Positions 1-17,300 of a stretch of DNA of 39,985 nucleotides are shown in pieces. The notes under the pieces are model-generated. The model did not search any database and was not told the origin of the DNA. It saw only the letters and a list, made by a program, of their open reading frames with translations. Source of the stretch: Aplysia californica. Lineage: Eukaryota; Mollusca; Gastropoda; Aplysiida; Aplysiidae. How positions within the stretch are numbered: position 1 is the first letter of the stretch; each line of letters begins with the position of its first letter. The position numbers and the translations under genes were made by a program. Location of the stretch: the NCBI RefSeq assembly GCF_000002075.1, contig NW_004798094.1, forward strand, positions 43,361 through 83,345, written 5' to 3'.

Positions 1-52
<52 letters not shown>
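1..52. repeat. (ATG)n trinucleotide microsatellite
   Basis: About 17 uninterrupted ATG units open the window and sit in the WDR38-like intron just past the exon 4 splice donor. The run may extend beyond the edge. LINE 3' tails elsewhere in this window also end in GAT-type repeats, so a retrotransposon origin is possible. Confidence 0.9.
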
Positions 53-53
<1 letters not shown>

Positions 54-66
54 CTTCGAAACTTAC

Positions 67-4262
<4,196 letters not shown>

Positions 4263-5035
4263 GATTGATTGTTGATCAATGGATGACGGAAGGTGCATCA
4301 CATTGTGTCATCATTGACATTGTCGCCGGCAGACAAAACGCTATATAATAAAACAATAGATTCATGGTATCGATCTAAAATCTAGATCTAGTTTCTTTTC
4401 TAAAACCTATCTTGTGTAACCAAACGGTGCAGTGTTATCATAACATGCCATTTTCTTTCCCACGACGCTCCAAAATTCTAGTTCCGACATTCGCGATTCT
4501 ACTTGCAGTTAATCGCCATTTTGTAACTAAGAACGCGGAAGACCGTTCATTTTTTAAATTTCGGCGAGTTGATTTTCAAATAACTTGATGAGGTAAAACA
4601 GATTTTACAGAAATGTCTGCTTTTATTTTTATGTCTTATAATAGTGGTGATAAAATATCTGTTTCTAGCACTATGCATCTTCTAAATGAGCCTTTCTGCA
4701 TGAATGATGATTATGAACTTTGCAAAACTGAACCATACAATAATTTAATTGTCAAAGGAAAGCGAACGCCGGAAGATATTTTTAATCGAAACATTTTTAA
4801 AATATCGATAATAAAAATTATTTTACTGAATTGATTCATGACAAAATAGCCCTCTCCTCACTTTAAGATCCTGCAAAATTGAGAGATGGATATTACAAAG
4901 CTGGTTTTAATAACTATATTTTTATGAATATCTTTTAGGAAGGGACGTATTTTGCACACAAAGAACAAAGACTAAGAGATCGATGCAAGTACAAAGAATC
5001 GAGTTTCACTAGATCGGTTACCAAGTTTGAACAAC
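4263..5035. promoter_or_regulatory. Shared head-to-head promoter region of the WDR38-like gene and PSMD5
   Basis: The two start codons face away from each other about 770 bp apart, so both 5' UTRs and core promoters should lie here. I see no TATA box in a convincing place. A CGCCATTTTG word near 4513 resembles a YY1 site, and GCGGAAG near 4537 resembles an ETS core; both are common in housekeeping promoters. Exact transcription starts cannot be fixed from sequence alone. Confidence 0.5.
4613..4834 (+). other. Small unrecognised ORF in the shared promoter region
   Basis: A 73-codon ORF starts with an ATG preceded by A at -3 and lies upstream of PSMD5. I do not recognise the product and it has no visible domain. 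If the PSMD5 transcript starts far upstream it could act as a large upstream ORF; chance is as likely. Confidence 0.15.
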
Positions 5036-5214
5036 ATGGCCGCTGAAACAGCTATTGCTGATCTTGTGAACCGACTTGAAGCAACAAACAACAAAACTGA
5101 AGCTTTAGAAGAGCTCAAGACTGTAATTTGTGCTGTGCCACCATCAGAACTAAGAAATGTGTTGCCGAATATTTCAGTAACTAATGTGTTTAATTGTTTG
5201 AACACATCAAATAA
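5036..5214 (+). CDS. PSMD5: PSMD5 exon 1
   Basis: The exon encodes the N-terminal 59 residues, MAAETAIADLVNRLEATNN to FNCLNTSN, plus two bases of a Lys codon. The donor GTAAGT is consensus. Reading on through the donor meets a stop at once, as expected for an intron. Confidence 0.95.
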
Positions 5215-8200
5215 GTAAGTATTCACGCTTAAAGTTCTACTTTCGTTTTCTCATCGAAGTCACTTTCTATTTAGCAAAGTCATTATTGTGACTACAGCAA
5301 GGGTCTTTTAGGAGCTCTTTACACGTTGCTTTTTGTGCCTGCGTTTAGTTAATAGAAATAGAACTTGTATTGTCAGGAAGAAGATTAAAACCTGATAATA
5401 TCATGGGACCATACATGGGTTGGTGAATGAGAATGGAATTTTAAAATACGAAGAAACCCGACTTGACTTTTGATCAAGTAAGACTTACAGGTCATGTTGA
5501 ACCATATCATGGCTGGATTGTACTTTACCGGACCACCCGTCTCGGTCCGTGATTACTACACACACCTAGCCTAACTACGCTCTCATAGTCATAGTACTCT
5601 GCGTGCGGACAAAAGGTAGTTCCGCGGGCGACTTCGCGCACGCACAGCGCAAACCAGCGGCAACTGGCGAGGCGAGGTGAGCGAGAGTTGGTGGTTGAGA
5701 GTGGGCAGGGGATTTAACTTTGGTGGACCACCGTGTATCATACCAACAGTGAGGAGGGGGAGGGGGGGTTCAGGGGGGGCTTGCCCCCCTGGAAACTATA
5801 AATAATAAAGAAAACACACAAAAATGCGAAACAATAACATGAGCGGACAGTCGTGTTTACAGGGAGTTTCAGGGGGGCTAGCCCCCCTGGCAACAATAAT
5901 TTAAAGACACTCACACACACATATTATAAACAATAACATGAGCGGACAATCGGGGTAGATACTCGCCAAGTCGCGAGCAGGGCCAATGGGGTTGCAATTA
6001 TGCAAATGAGCTCTCGTGTGCCTCTTTAGCCCTCCATTGTACTTTGCCGGACCAGGAGTAGGCCTAGGCCAGGCCAGCAGAGTTGCGAGCAAATAAGAAT
6101 AGTGGACCACGGGATTAGATTGACCAATTAGCCTCAAGATGTCAGGGTCATGGGTCAAAGGGCACGGTGGCACGGTCGTGATGACTGAAAAACCCGGTAA
6201 GAGACGTCAGTCGATTGCTGGCAGTTGAAGAGTGAGGACGTAGAAAACTGAGTAGGGGAGTGAGTAGGGAGGGGAGCTCGGAAACCAAGAATAGCGGGCC
6301 ACTAGGCACCAGGGGCGCCATAGCGAAAGTAGTTCCGACCGGTGGTCCGGTAAAGTACAATCTTACCCATATCATCATCATCAGGCTAGAATACAAAAAG
6401 AAGTAAACCGAAAACCACACTCATAGATTAGGCCTACTTTACTATTTCCTTTGAATTTATTACTGGATCCCGAGAATCGTGCTATAACGGACATTTGGCA
6501 CCGGTCCCCTCCCTCTCATTATAACAAGATTCCACTGTACCAAATTACACTGCGTTTCACGACTACAAAGAGATCGAAACATTAAAAAATTCATATATAA
6601 TCAGTCCATATAGGACAGCCCCCCCCCCTCTCTTTCTCTCTCTCTCTCTCTTACTTTTCCTCTCTCTCTTTCTCTTAGTTTTTCTCTCTCCATCTTACGT
6701 CCCCAGGGCCGCCCCACCACCTGAACCCCTTTTTTTGCATGGTCTATATTCCCTCCAATACCGTTGCCCACTGCCCGGCCCTACTTTTATATTAAATTCT
6801 TTGTTAAAAGGGGTCACCACGGTCGGCGTCCATTTGTTGGGCAGATCGTAGAAACCGAGGAAGGCCAAGGTCGAATTGCTTGTCTGCTTCGCATTCGATA
6901 CACCTAGTGATTGTGCACCACAGAATTCTACACTTAATGTAAAATTCTGTGTTGTGCATGGAGTTTGAGTCCAAATAGCCACGGTAGGCTCGAGTCCGAA
7001 TACCCGTGAAAGGCTGTTCGGACTCGAGTCCGTATAGCAGCGGTCAACCTAAATTACATTTAAATGTAAGAGTCATCCAGCAAAAAATAAAATCTTTCAT
7101 GTAAAAAAAAAAAATCTCTCTCGATACCTAGCCTATTCTTTGCTGCTTCAAAAAATCAAATCTTAAAAGAGTCTTAGAATCAAATCAATGCGGGACTTTT
7201 TCGGTAGTTCCCACCCCCCTTATTTGAGCCTAGATCTACATCTAGATCTATACTATACGTTTGATGTGCGGCAAGCTAAGATATCAAACTTAACAACTGC
7301 AAAACGTCAAATTATTTATAGTAAAAATTCAGGGAGCCCCCCACCATATTTTTGTTAGAGGGGCTTGTTGTACTCTTGGGGTCAAAACCGGCAGAGATAA
7401 CAATTGCGGGGTGGAAACTACCGGAAAAGCGCCATCAATGCTTCATTAAAAGTTTGACTCGCTGATTGTTTCCTTACCAATGTGCTTCGGTGGTAATAAT
7501 AGCCTAGCCTAGTGTGATGCCCTGGCATGATTGAGAATGGAGATTCTTCTCTGGCTTCACATGCAGGCAGGTAAGGTGTGGTATATGATATCCTATTATT
7601 CTCCCCAAGCAGGAATTCTTGCACAAATATGAGAGTACTGTTCGATGTACAGGTTGGCGGGGTTTGCAGACCTGCCACTCGTGATTCATCCTGATTTAAA
7701 AGGGATGGATAGGCCTATTATTCTCAATTTTTTTCCCAAGTCTCATGCATCCTCATTTCCCCGATTTGGATCACGATGCTTCGTGATTCTTTTTAGTTTC
7801 ATCAATTGCATTGAATTTGTATAGAAAACTTACTCTGCCTTGTCTTTCGCAGGAAGCACCAGTTTGCCGTTTTCAGGTGGAATGATAATTTCCTAAAATT
7901 TCGATTTTCACCCGGTAACTTCAAGTAAAGGGGAGTAAAAGAAGAAGCATAAAAATGTATTTCAAAGGTCACATATATAGGCCTATGCTTTAATATACTT
8001 TTCAAATGACTTTCTTTTTTATTTTATTCCTGATCTTTGTTTCCTTTACAGAAAGGAGCAGGAGGCATGCGGGGAGGTTTTGGACAGAATGTTGTCTACC
8101 CTGAGTGCCCCCGTAGTCCTGGAGCACTTCCACTCACACATTCTGACTTGGCTGAACTTGCCAGACGAGCGAGTGCAAGTGTTGTGTTTGCCTTTGGTGA

Positions 8201-8264
8201 GTTTAGTTTTATGTTTTTAAATAGTTTTGGTTAAGTCTGTATTCCCTCTTTCTTTGTATATCTA

Positions 8265-8335
<71 letters not shown>

Positions 8336-11300
8336 CTCTCTCTCTCTCTCTCTCTCTCACACATGTTGGCACATACACACACACACACCACTCACAAAAA
8401 TATCTGTCATACAAATGTAATAAAAAACATTTACTTTTTCTCGACAAGTAGATATAGACAGAAGTAAATGGCAGCCATTTCTGACACCAAATAACTTTCA
8501 ACTCCTCCAATAGTAAATGTCTGTACTATTAGTATTAAAGATAAATGTTGGGTTTTTTTGTCCATCAAAAGCAAGACAAATGAACAAGCTTTACAATATA
8601 AGAGTGATCAAATCTTTTGATTCATTCAAATGTCAGCTGAAGTCGTTTCAGTTTTTGAATTAATAAGATGAATATTTGCAGTGATTTTCTTTTAGTCGAA
8701 ACACAAAGTTTTATGTTACTGTTGTACGTTATACTGTATTGTAAAGCTCTCAGAGCCTGTGTACTTTAATCAGGGTTGAGTGCTATATATAAATCTCATT
8801 TTTTGTTATTATTAATTACACCAATAACTTCATTTACCCCAAAACTGATGAGTGCCTGAAATGTTTCTGGGTGTAGTTTGACTTCCCTACTTGGCATGTT
8901 CCTTACGTATCATTCTATGTTGTTTACCTTTTCAACTGCCAGGTTCTCAGACTCACAACTTCTGTAAGGTTATTTGTTCGAATCTCCTCAGGGGCCGGAC
9001 CGATGTTGTCTCTTTGGGAATGACACTTTGCGCAAATTTTCCTCGTTTCACCCTGGTGGTAATTAGGTTTCCGGCTACAGATAAAGAAAGATCTTATTTT
9101 GTCAGTTTGTTAGTGTTTTAGCGCCTATAAATGGCTGCTTGCACCGCATGCTTCCCAGGAAGTTGAAGCTGTTTCAGAATGCTCTCAGGTCTGCTGGGGT
9201 AATAGTATAGATTATGAAGCGCATAGAGCTTGCTGTTGAGCAGGGATTTGCGCTATACAAATGCTATCTATTATTATTATTAATCTTGTCAGTTTGTTAG
9301 TGTTTGAGTCCACAGCTTGGACAGCATGCTTCACAGGAAGCGGAGAATGTTCCAGATTGTCTTGGGTCTGCTGGGGTTATGATAGTAGTAAAGTACATAG
9401 AGTGAGCATGCTGTTGAGTGTATGTGCTATATAAATGTAATTTTTAATTATTATTGTTAAAAGTTGACTCTGTTTAAGGTTTAACCTCTTTAAGTACTTA
9501 TGGTATCACAACTGTAAATTTTTGGTCATGAGAGTATTAGATAATAATAGCTCGACCCCCCGCGGCGGTGCTACTCACTGAAGTGTCTTTAGGCCATTCC
9601 CAAATGGGGACATTAACCCTGTTCTTATGTGCAGTAGAATTGATAATTGTAAATCGGCTGATTCATCAAGGTCATGCTGATAACTGTGCCTGAACTGCAA
9701 CAGAGAACTGCTGCTTTTTCTTTTCCTAATCCGTACTGTCATCGTTTTCCTCTACTCCTTTTGTATGTTTGTCACACTCTTGCGACTCGCTAGTTCAGAG
9801 GTTCCTTAATAGTCGAAGCTGACTTTGTGCTGTTGAATCGAAAGAGGTGAGCAGAGTAAGCCTGATTCCCTGTAAGGACTTTCCTGTTGACATCCACCCC
9901 TTGGTGCTCATATGACCTTCTGCTGTTGCGAGCACCATAAAACCTCTACTAAAACAGACTTTCATCAACAGATGTATGATGAGTATTCTAAGAATTAAGT
10001 GGCAGGATAGAATAAGAAATGAAGAGTTGTGGGAAAGGACTGGACAAAAGGATAGAAGTAGAAATAGGACTAAGAAAGTGGCGATGGATGAAACACGCCT
10101 TAAGAAGGCCCAGCGGAAACATCACAAGACAGTCACTGCAGTGGAACCCACAAGGAGCATGAGGCAGGGGTAGGCCACAGGAAACATGGAGGAGGTGCGT
10201 GGAAAGGGACATGAGAGAGATGAAGCTCACTTGGAACAAGCTTAGAAGGATGGCCCAGGACAGAGATAAATGAAAGGAGTTTGTATGTGGCCTATACCCT
10301 GCCAGGGGTGAAAGGCATTGATGATGATAACAACCGATAATAATAGCTCTTGTGTTGTCCCCCAGTTAACGAGACTGAGCCGCGATGCCCCGGAGAGCTT
10401 GTGTCAGCACACTGACCTGGTTCTGGCAGTCGTAAGTCTTCTCACTGCCGACAGTTTGGATATTGGACCCGCGGCTGCGGCCATTCTCACACACATGGGT
10501 AAGTCTTTTTATGCTGATGTTCTGATCTATCCAACCAAAATCTACCTTAAACCATTCACTGCTGACCTATATTCCCTGCCCTATGCTGACCTTATTTCCA
10601 GGAATAGCACTCAAACGGTGATCCTTTTAAAGTGCTATTTACTCTGTGGTAGTGCATCAAATGCATGACAAAGTCTATATCATTGTAAAGAGAAATGAAT
10701 GAACGGCTATCATCTTCAGCAAAAATTTCTTCGATAGCTTGATACGTTGAGAGCTTTCATCGCGAGTAATCAGCCATAGCTCGGAGCTAGAGTGAGACGC
10801 TAGAACTGTGAAGAGAGAGTGACTGTTCAGTGACGCTATAATTCAAGCTATTTCGGTCATAGTTGGTCTAACTAGGGAACACGGCTGTTCCACTCAGGAT
10901 CGCTTAGTTGCCGGCCGACCTGACCTCCGAGACGAGGTCACGCCCCGGTCACGCTACCTGCGGGCGCTCGGCCTCGCGGTCAGCGGCTCCCCCGCAATGT
11001 TATGTTTTGTACACATAAAACAACACCAGTTCTTATGAAAGCCGAGAAAGTCAATGAAACAACAACCAGATGATCACATGAAGACGAAGGTGTAGTTTAC
11101 GACAGTATAATTTTTATCACGGAGAAGTAAAAGAAAGTGTTGTTTAAAAGAGGGGGAATGTGGCGTTCGCAATAGATTGGTTATTACAAACAAACATGTT
11201 TTTAAAAAAAATAATTAAAAATAAACGGACCGACAGATTGTTACAGTCTTAATTTTCAGCTCACAGTCAGACTTTGAACTTTCAAACACACTTACGTTTA

Positions 11301-14300
11301 TGAGGTAGGACCAAAATGTCTTGTTGCTATTGTTGATTAATGCACACAGTCTTGTCAATGAGTGGGAAAACACTTTTACTTCTACCAGCAACCGACTGCC
11401 TAACTTTGTTAATTATATTTGTTCTTCGTTTTCTTGTCGGTGAGCTTGCTAAGTCAGATGATATTCTGTGTGTGACTGTCCTTTGAAACACTAATGGCTG
11501 TCCTTTTGTTTTGAACCTCAACTGTCCTTTTCGTCTGAGATGTGTTAAGCTTTCATCTGATCAGATGTGTAGATCTAGCAACTTTTACTTCTAACGGCGT
11601 GAGTAGCTCTGTGTCCGATTTCAAAAGTGTTGACTCTAATGTCGTTTCATGTTTGACTAATGGGGAGCTGGTACTGTCTGTGAACTGTTTCGTCTTCGTT
11701 TTAGGTGTGGATGTCAAAATATGAGTTTCTGGTGAAATGTAAAATGAGTCTTCGTCTGTATGTGTAAATGTGCTGTCAATGGATTGAGTGGTAAAGGGCT
11801 GAGCACCATCGCCTATACTTACAGAGGAAACATCTGGGGTGGGGGTTTCCGTTATGCTCGCAGACTCCACTCCCATAAGAGCGGGGGACGGACAAGGCAA
11901 CTCGTGTCCTTCCGTAAGCAAAGGAATGCGTTCTTTAATGCACCCTTTGCTAAGTTTAACACAGCGAGCACACACAGAGCACTGGTTAATGTTTATGCTT
12001 GCGTCGTAAGCAGACCAAACATAGGCACTGTCTTCTACACATTTCTGTGCGGACTTCAAAGCCGCATTTGTAATTTGCTTCAGTGGTGCGTATATTCGCG
12101 AGCCACATTTCCTGCACTGAGTGTTGGAATGCTTGTCGCTGTGTCGTTGTCAATGTTCAGTCTATAATATTGCAATAAGTCAGACTTAAAGTGTTTCCAC
12201 AAAAATCGACGCTGCTTAGAAACTTTATTTTTTAAACTTCTTCCACCAGAAGTACGACACTACTTGTTTAAATTCTCAAAGTGGATGTTATAAGAGTGTT
12301 TCATCTTTGATGTTAAAAGGCTCTATAATTATAAACACACAAGAAAGTCTGACGGCAAGTTCTCGCTTCACAGCGTTTTTCTTTGCACCGAACATTGCAC
12401 TAGACTAGTCACATAAAGTGCGCTAGTTCATGGAAATTTAGCTCCTACCCTGAGATTTTTCACCACAATGGAGAGAATAGATTTATGAAAAGAAATATGA
12501 AGGTTAAAACAAAAATTGTCGGTTCGAATTATTAAAATTCTCTTTTAAATCCAAGAACTTCAATAACACAGAGCTGTACAATAGTGGTAGTATATAGGTA
12601 TCCCAACGGAGTATAAAACGAGATAGAAACTGGTTTCAAACTACGGGTTATAGAGGAGATGCTGAGCTTTTATTTGGTATACAACACTCCTAGGTTTACG
12701 GGATGGAGAAAGGGAGTACTATGCTGTAAATTCCAGTTAATTTCTGGAAATTGTACCCTTTCCGCGAGGAGCGGTCAGATCTAGGGATAGGCCGGTGAAA
12801 GTGGCGTAACGCGTCGAGATTTATTACCTTCCGCCAGGGGTCAGAAGGGTCAGACGGGCTACAACTAAGTGCGCCGCTCGGAGAGTGAAACTGAACAGCC
12901 GTGGGCAAACTAAAGCTTCTCTAACTCAAGAAGAAAAGAGCTTTCTGGGGAGCCCACTCTTGATACTAAATTGCAATTACCAGCTGAGTAGGAAACAAAA
13001 CAAAATAGCGATATTGCCGGGCGTACACTGTACGTCTACAGTTCATATGAGGGCCCGATTTATGGACGTACTCCGCAGGCTGAGTAGCAGTGAAGCGGTT
13101 AAAATCAGTTTTGTGTATAATGTCAAGTTTTTTTTTCTATTGTCTCTGTTTTTGAATGAGTGAAGGGAACTTCAAGAAGATCTTTCTCTGGGCTTTTTTT
13201 TCTTTTGGCTGTTAGGGGGGGGGGGGAGATTATACGTTTTACACTTTTTTCTTTGCATGTTGTCTGTGGGTTTTTTTTCAGGTTTCTGCATACTTGCGTC
13301 CTTGGTGTAGAGGTTAGGGGCTTTGCCTTAATACTCTGAAGGCCTTAGTTCAAAGTCCTTGTGGGTTTGACATTTTTATCAAGTATCCCTGTCTTTCTGC
13401 TGGGACGTTTTATTTATCTCAGCCTAGTTTGACTGTGATAGGCAGAGTGGAATCCCGCCTCCAAAATGATCTAAGTTGTGTGATGGGGGGCATAAAACAA
13501 AAGGAGTGCCTGCCTGCATCTTTATGGGGTTTGTGATATTTATATTTGTGAGGCATCGTGGTTAAATCAGGCATCCGTCAAAATTATTAAATTTTAAAAA
13601 CGGGCATTTTCCCTAAGGCGAATTTTGATTTTTTCTTTTCTTTATTTCTTTATTTCAACACCTTTTATGTCCATTTAAAAACACATTTCTGGGTGGATGT
13701 ACTGAAAAACATTGATCAAAGGCACAAAATTTTATAAATCTGCAGTTTCAGTGGTCGTTCGAGCTTTGGAAGTCATTAAACTTTGGCAGCCATTTTCTCA
13801 TTAATTTTACCTCTGATACCAGGCATTCCCCCACGCCCTTCAATCACAAATATCTCAACTTTTATTCAAGATTGATGGATATTTTTTCATCGAGAGCAAG
13901 AAAAACGAACAAACTTTAAAACAATAGCAATAACTCCATAAACCGAAAAACTGATGAGGGCCTGATTCCACAGCACCGTGATGCATATTAATTATGTGAA
14001 ACGTACTGACAAAATGAGTTACTTCTCGGATTTGAGAACTATGGAAATAGATACATCACGCTTATCAGTGAATTTTTTACAATTTATAAGTATGAAATAA
14101 TGAAAGGCGTGTTATACTTAAAGAATATAATATTAATGTGGCATCAATAGAAAATCTACAAATTTGACCCCAGTGTTAATTTTTTGCCAATACTTCCATT
14201 TGTGGATTGCGAGAAGTAACTCTTTTTGTCAGCATGCCTCACATAGATCTATACATTTATTGTCTCTATTACCTTTCTTTAATACAGGGAGAAACCCGAG

Positions 14301-17300
14301 TGGCCTTCAAGTATTATTCAATGAGCAAACAGTACAGCACCTGAGAGCTGCCATGCAGAGGACCGACACCTGTCGGTTCCGCGTCTACCAGGTTTGGCGG
14401 TTTGCTTTTTGTTGTCCGAGACTTGGTCATTTCTCAGTGGAAATGTATTGTTCTGCCATCAGTTTGTTTTAGTCGAGTTTTTGCGGCGCTCGCAACTGCA
14501 TAAGGTCATATGAGCGCCAATGCCATCAGTTTTAAAGTATAGTATACTTGCGCAGTTTTTATAATTTTACAGGAGAGCCAAAAATCTGACTATTGTTTCA
14601 GAGATTGCAAACTTTTTGCAAACATTCCAGGTCAAAGTGTTAAAGAATACAATTTTGATATTGAATTCTTTATTATCTTTCCTAAAGTAAATGTTGTTTT
14701 ATTGATAACAACATTGTTTCTTGGCTCTCATGTAAAATTGTTAAAGCTGCGTATGCTGTATTATTTTAGTGACGAGGACGTTGGTGTCAGATGCGGGGAA
14801 AGAGAACTGGCATTGTTGTTCCTGGGATAGGAAGGTATTTATTGTTACTCCTAAGGTGGCAGTTTTTACAGGAGGGATGGAGAGATTTTTCTTTTTGTTT
14901 TACAGTTGAATATGAATTTGTGTGAGTCTCATTTTAACATTTTATGACAGTTTACTTAGGGGCAGATATTCTTAAGATTTCAGGTGAGAAAAAAGAATCT
15001 AGATATCTTGTGTGCGGCCTTTTGCGCTTTGGCAGACGATTTTAAAGCAGTTTGCCTGGGCAGTAGACATAGAGTAGAAGAAGTAGTTAGACCAAGTAGG
15101 CCTACTACTTCCCATCCTTCAGATCTTCACCTCCTTGATATATGCCCAAGGAGAGACTTGGTCAGTACGTTCAATGAGTGAAAGCGAAGAACGGACTGAC
15201 CGTGTCTCTGTCGCCCTGCTGTGAAAATACAATTCTTTGCCTCGGGCATCGGCAGACAATCCCAGCTCGGTGTTGGGGATGGCAATCTCAATGAGAAAGA
15301 AAGAGCTCTAGTCTAGGCTCGCCCCACCCCACCTCCGCCCTAGACCCACCTCCGCCCTAGACCCACCCCTGGGTGTAGCTATTGTTTCTAGGCCTCCACC
15401 CTGCCAAAATGGTTACACTGTACCTCTGATAAAGTGAACACTTTCTTCTGGTCACAAAGAGTTCACTTTAACCCTGTCCGTACGTCATGTTTTACTATCG
15501 TATCCATATGTCGTGGGGAACTTTGTGCCACCATTTTCAAAGAGGAAATTTACTCGTTAAACCGATCCGTGCGCTTTACATAGCAGTCTGTCAAAATGAC
15601 TTTTTGAGAAATACTGAAAGTTTCAAAGAGATCTTCGTACTAGAAGTATTCTAAAATATGAAGAACACAACCCTGGGGGTACAAAATGACCCCCAGGGCG
15701 TACAGATAGGGTTAAGCGGATTCCACTATTATTATAACATTTCACCACGCTGCCCTCAGATTGCCACAGACCTCAGCATGCTGGCGCCGGCGGCTCTCGA
15801 CGCCTGCGTCTCCTCGGGCGTGCTGCAGCAGCTGATCAACGAGATGCAGAAAGACGACATCCTGGTACAGCTCAACGCCATCGAGCTCCTCTCCGACCTG
15901 GCGCAGTCCCCGCACGGCCTCGTCTTCCTGGACCAGCACGGCATCGTGGGAAAGCTGGAAGAGATGATGGTCGGCGTCAGTGACAATCCAATGTCTGGTC
16001 TTCTCTTACCAGGTTGGGAATTCTTTAAGAAGACAATAATGACAATGACAATCTTTATTCATCTCGCAGGGACCGTGTCCCTAATGATAATAATGATGAT
16101 AATAATAATAGGAGTAATAGTAATAGATAAATGTGAGGCTGCATGGTGAAATCTGGCACTAGTCAAAATAATGAAATCGAAGAAATCAGTATTTTTCAGC
16201 CAGTTTGGAATTTTTTTTTGAATTTGTGTTTTTTGACTCAATACCTTGTAAGTCCATTCAAAATCATTCTAATGTGTAGATTTCATGGAAAAACATTGAT
16301 TAAAGGCACGAAAATGTTAATTTTCAGTTTCCAAGGATTCTTGAGCTATGGAAGTCACCAAACTTTGGCGATCCCTTTCTCACTAATTTTACTTCTGAAA
16401 CCAGGTGACCTCACCTCCTTCAATCGCAAATATCTCGTCTTTTATTCAAGATAAATGGATTTTTTTTTCATAAGATGCAAGGCAAATTACCAACCTCTAA
16501 GATAATACCTATAACTTCGTATACCCAAAAATTGACGAGCGCCTGATTCCGCCACGTCGTGACATAAATAGCATTTGTATTGCACAAATTCTCGCTGAAC
16601 AGCAAGCAATACAATTCCGTTCAAAAAACCTTCATCCAAGGGAAGTATATCAAAGGTGTTGAGAGAACAGAAACTGATTGGATCAGTCCTAGAATAGGGA
16701 ATCTTGAAACATTCGTGATAATCTCTCAGAGAGGAGCTAATGCCTGCCCTCGGATATAACTCGTGTTACAGGAAGAGTAAAAATGGTTACAGAAAAAGGG
16801 AAAGACTGAAAATGACTTATTGTTTACTGAATTTATTTCATGCAACATAGAACAGAGCTCATGATGTGTGTTTCCTAAGACTAGCCGGAGTAGATGTAAT
16901 AGTTCAGTCATTATTGCTAGTTCTGAATCTTTGTCTTTTTAAGAAATGTAATGAAGAAATGATGGGTAAAGTTACTCTAAAGTGTTATCGTACACGAGAA
17001 TTAACTATTCCACTAGAACTATAAAAAAAAAGAATTAATTTTAAAGAAAAATTTTTTAAACTATTCCAATGGGGCTGTTCACGGACACATACATGTGTTG
17101 AGTTATTTCAGAGCCTGGATCTGTAGTTGAATTAGTTTTGGGGGGAGCTTGGATTAGAAAAAGACTAAAGACTCTATTATAGCTTAACTCTTTCAACCCC
17201 GTTGGCGGTAATAACCCTGTTCCCCACCGGATGCTGGGAGCGCCCAATACTAGTGACAACTGTTTCATTTTATTTAGTGCTCGTTTTTGCTTGTTTTTCG

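Noticed and set aside
8037-8234. 65-codon ORF starting before PSMD5 exon 2 in another frame
   Set aside because: The other frame matches PSMD5 (KEQEACGEVLDRML) and fits the splice phases; this frame does not.
12696-12908. 70-codon minus-strand ORF in a GC-rich patch
   Set aside because: No recognisable motif, no splice context and no repeat copies in the window; probably chance.
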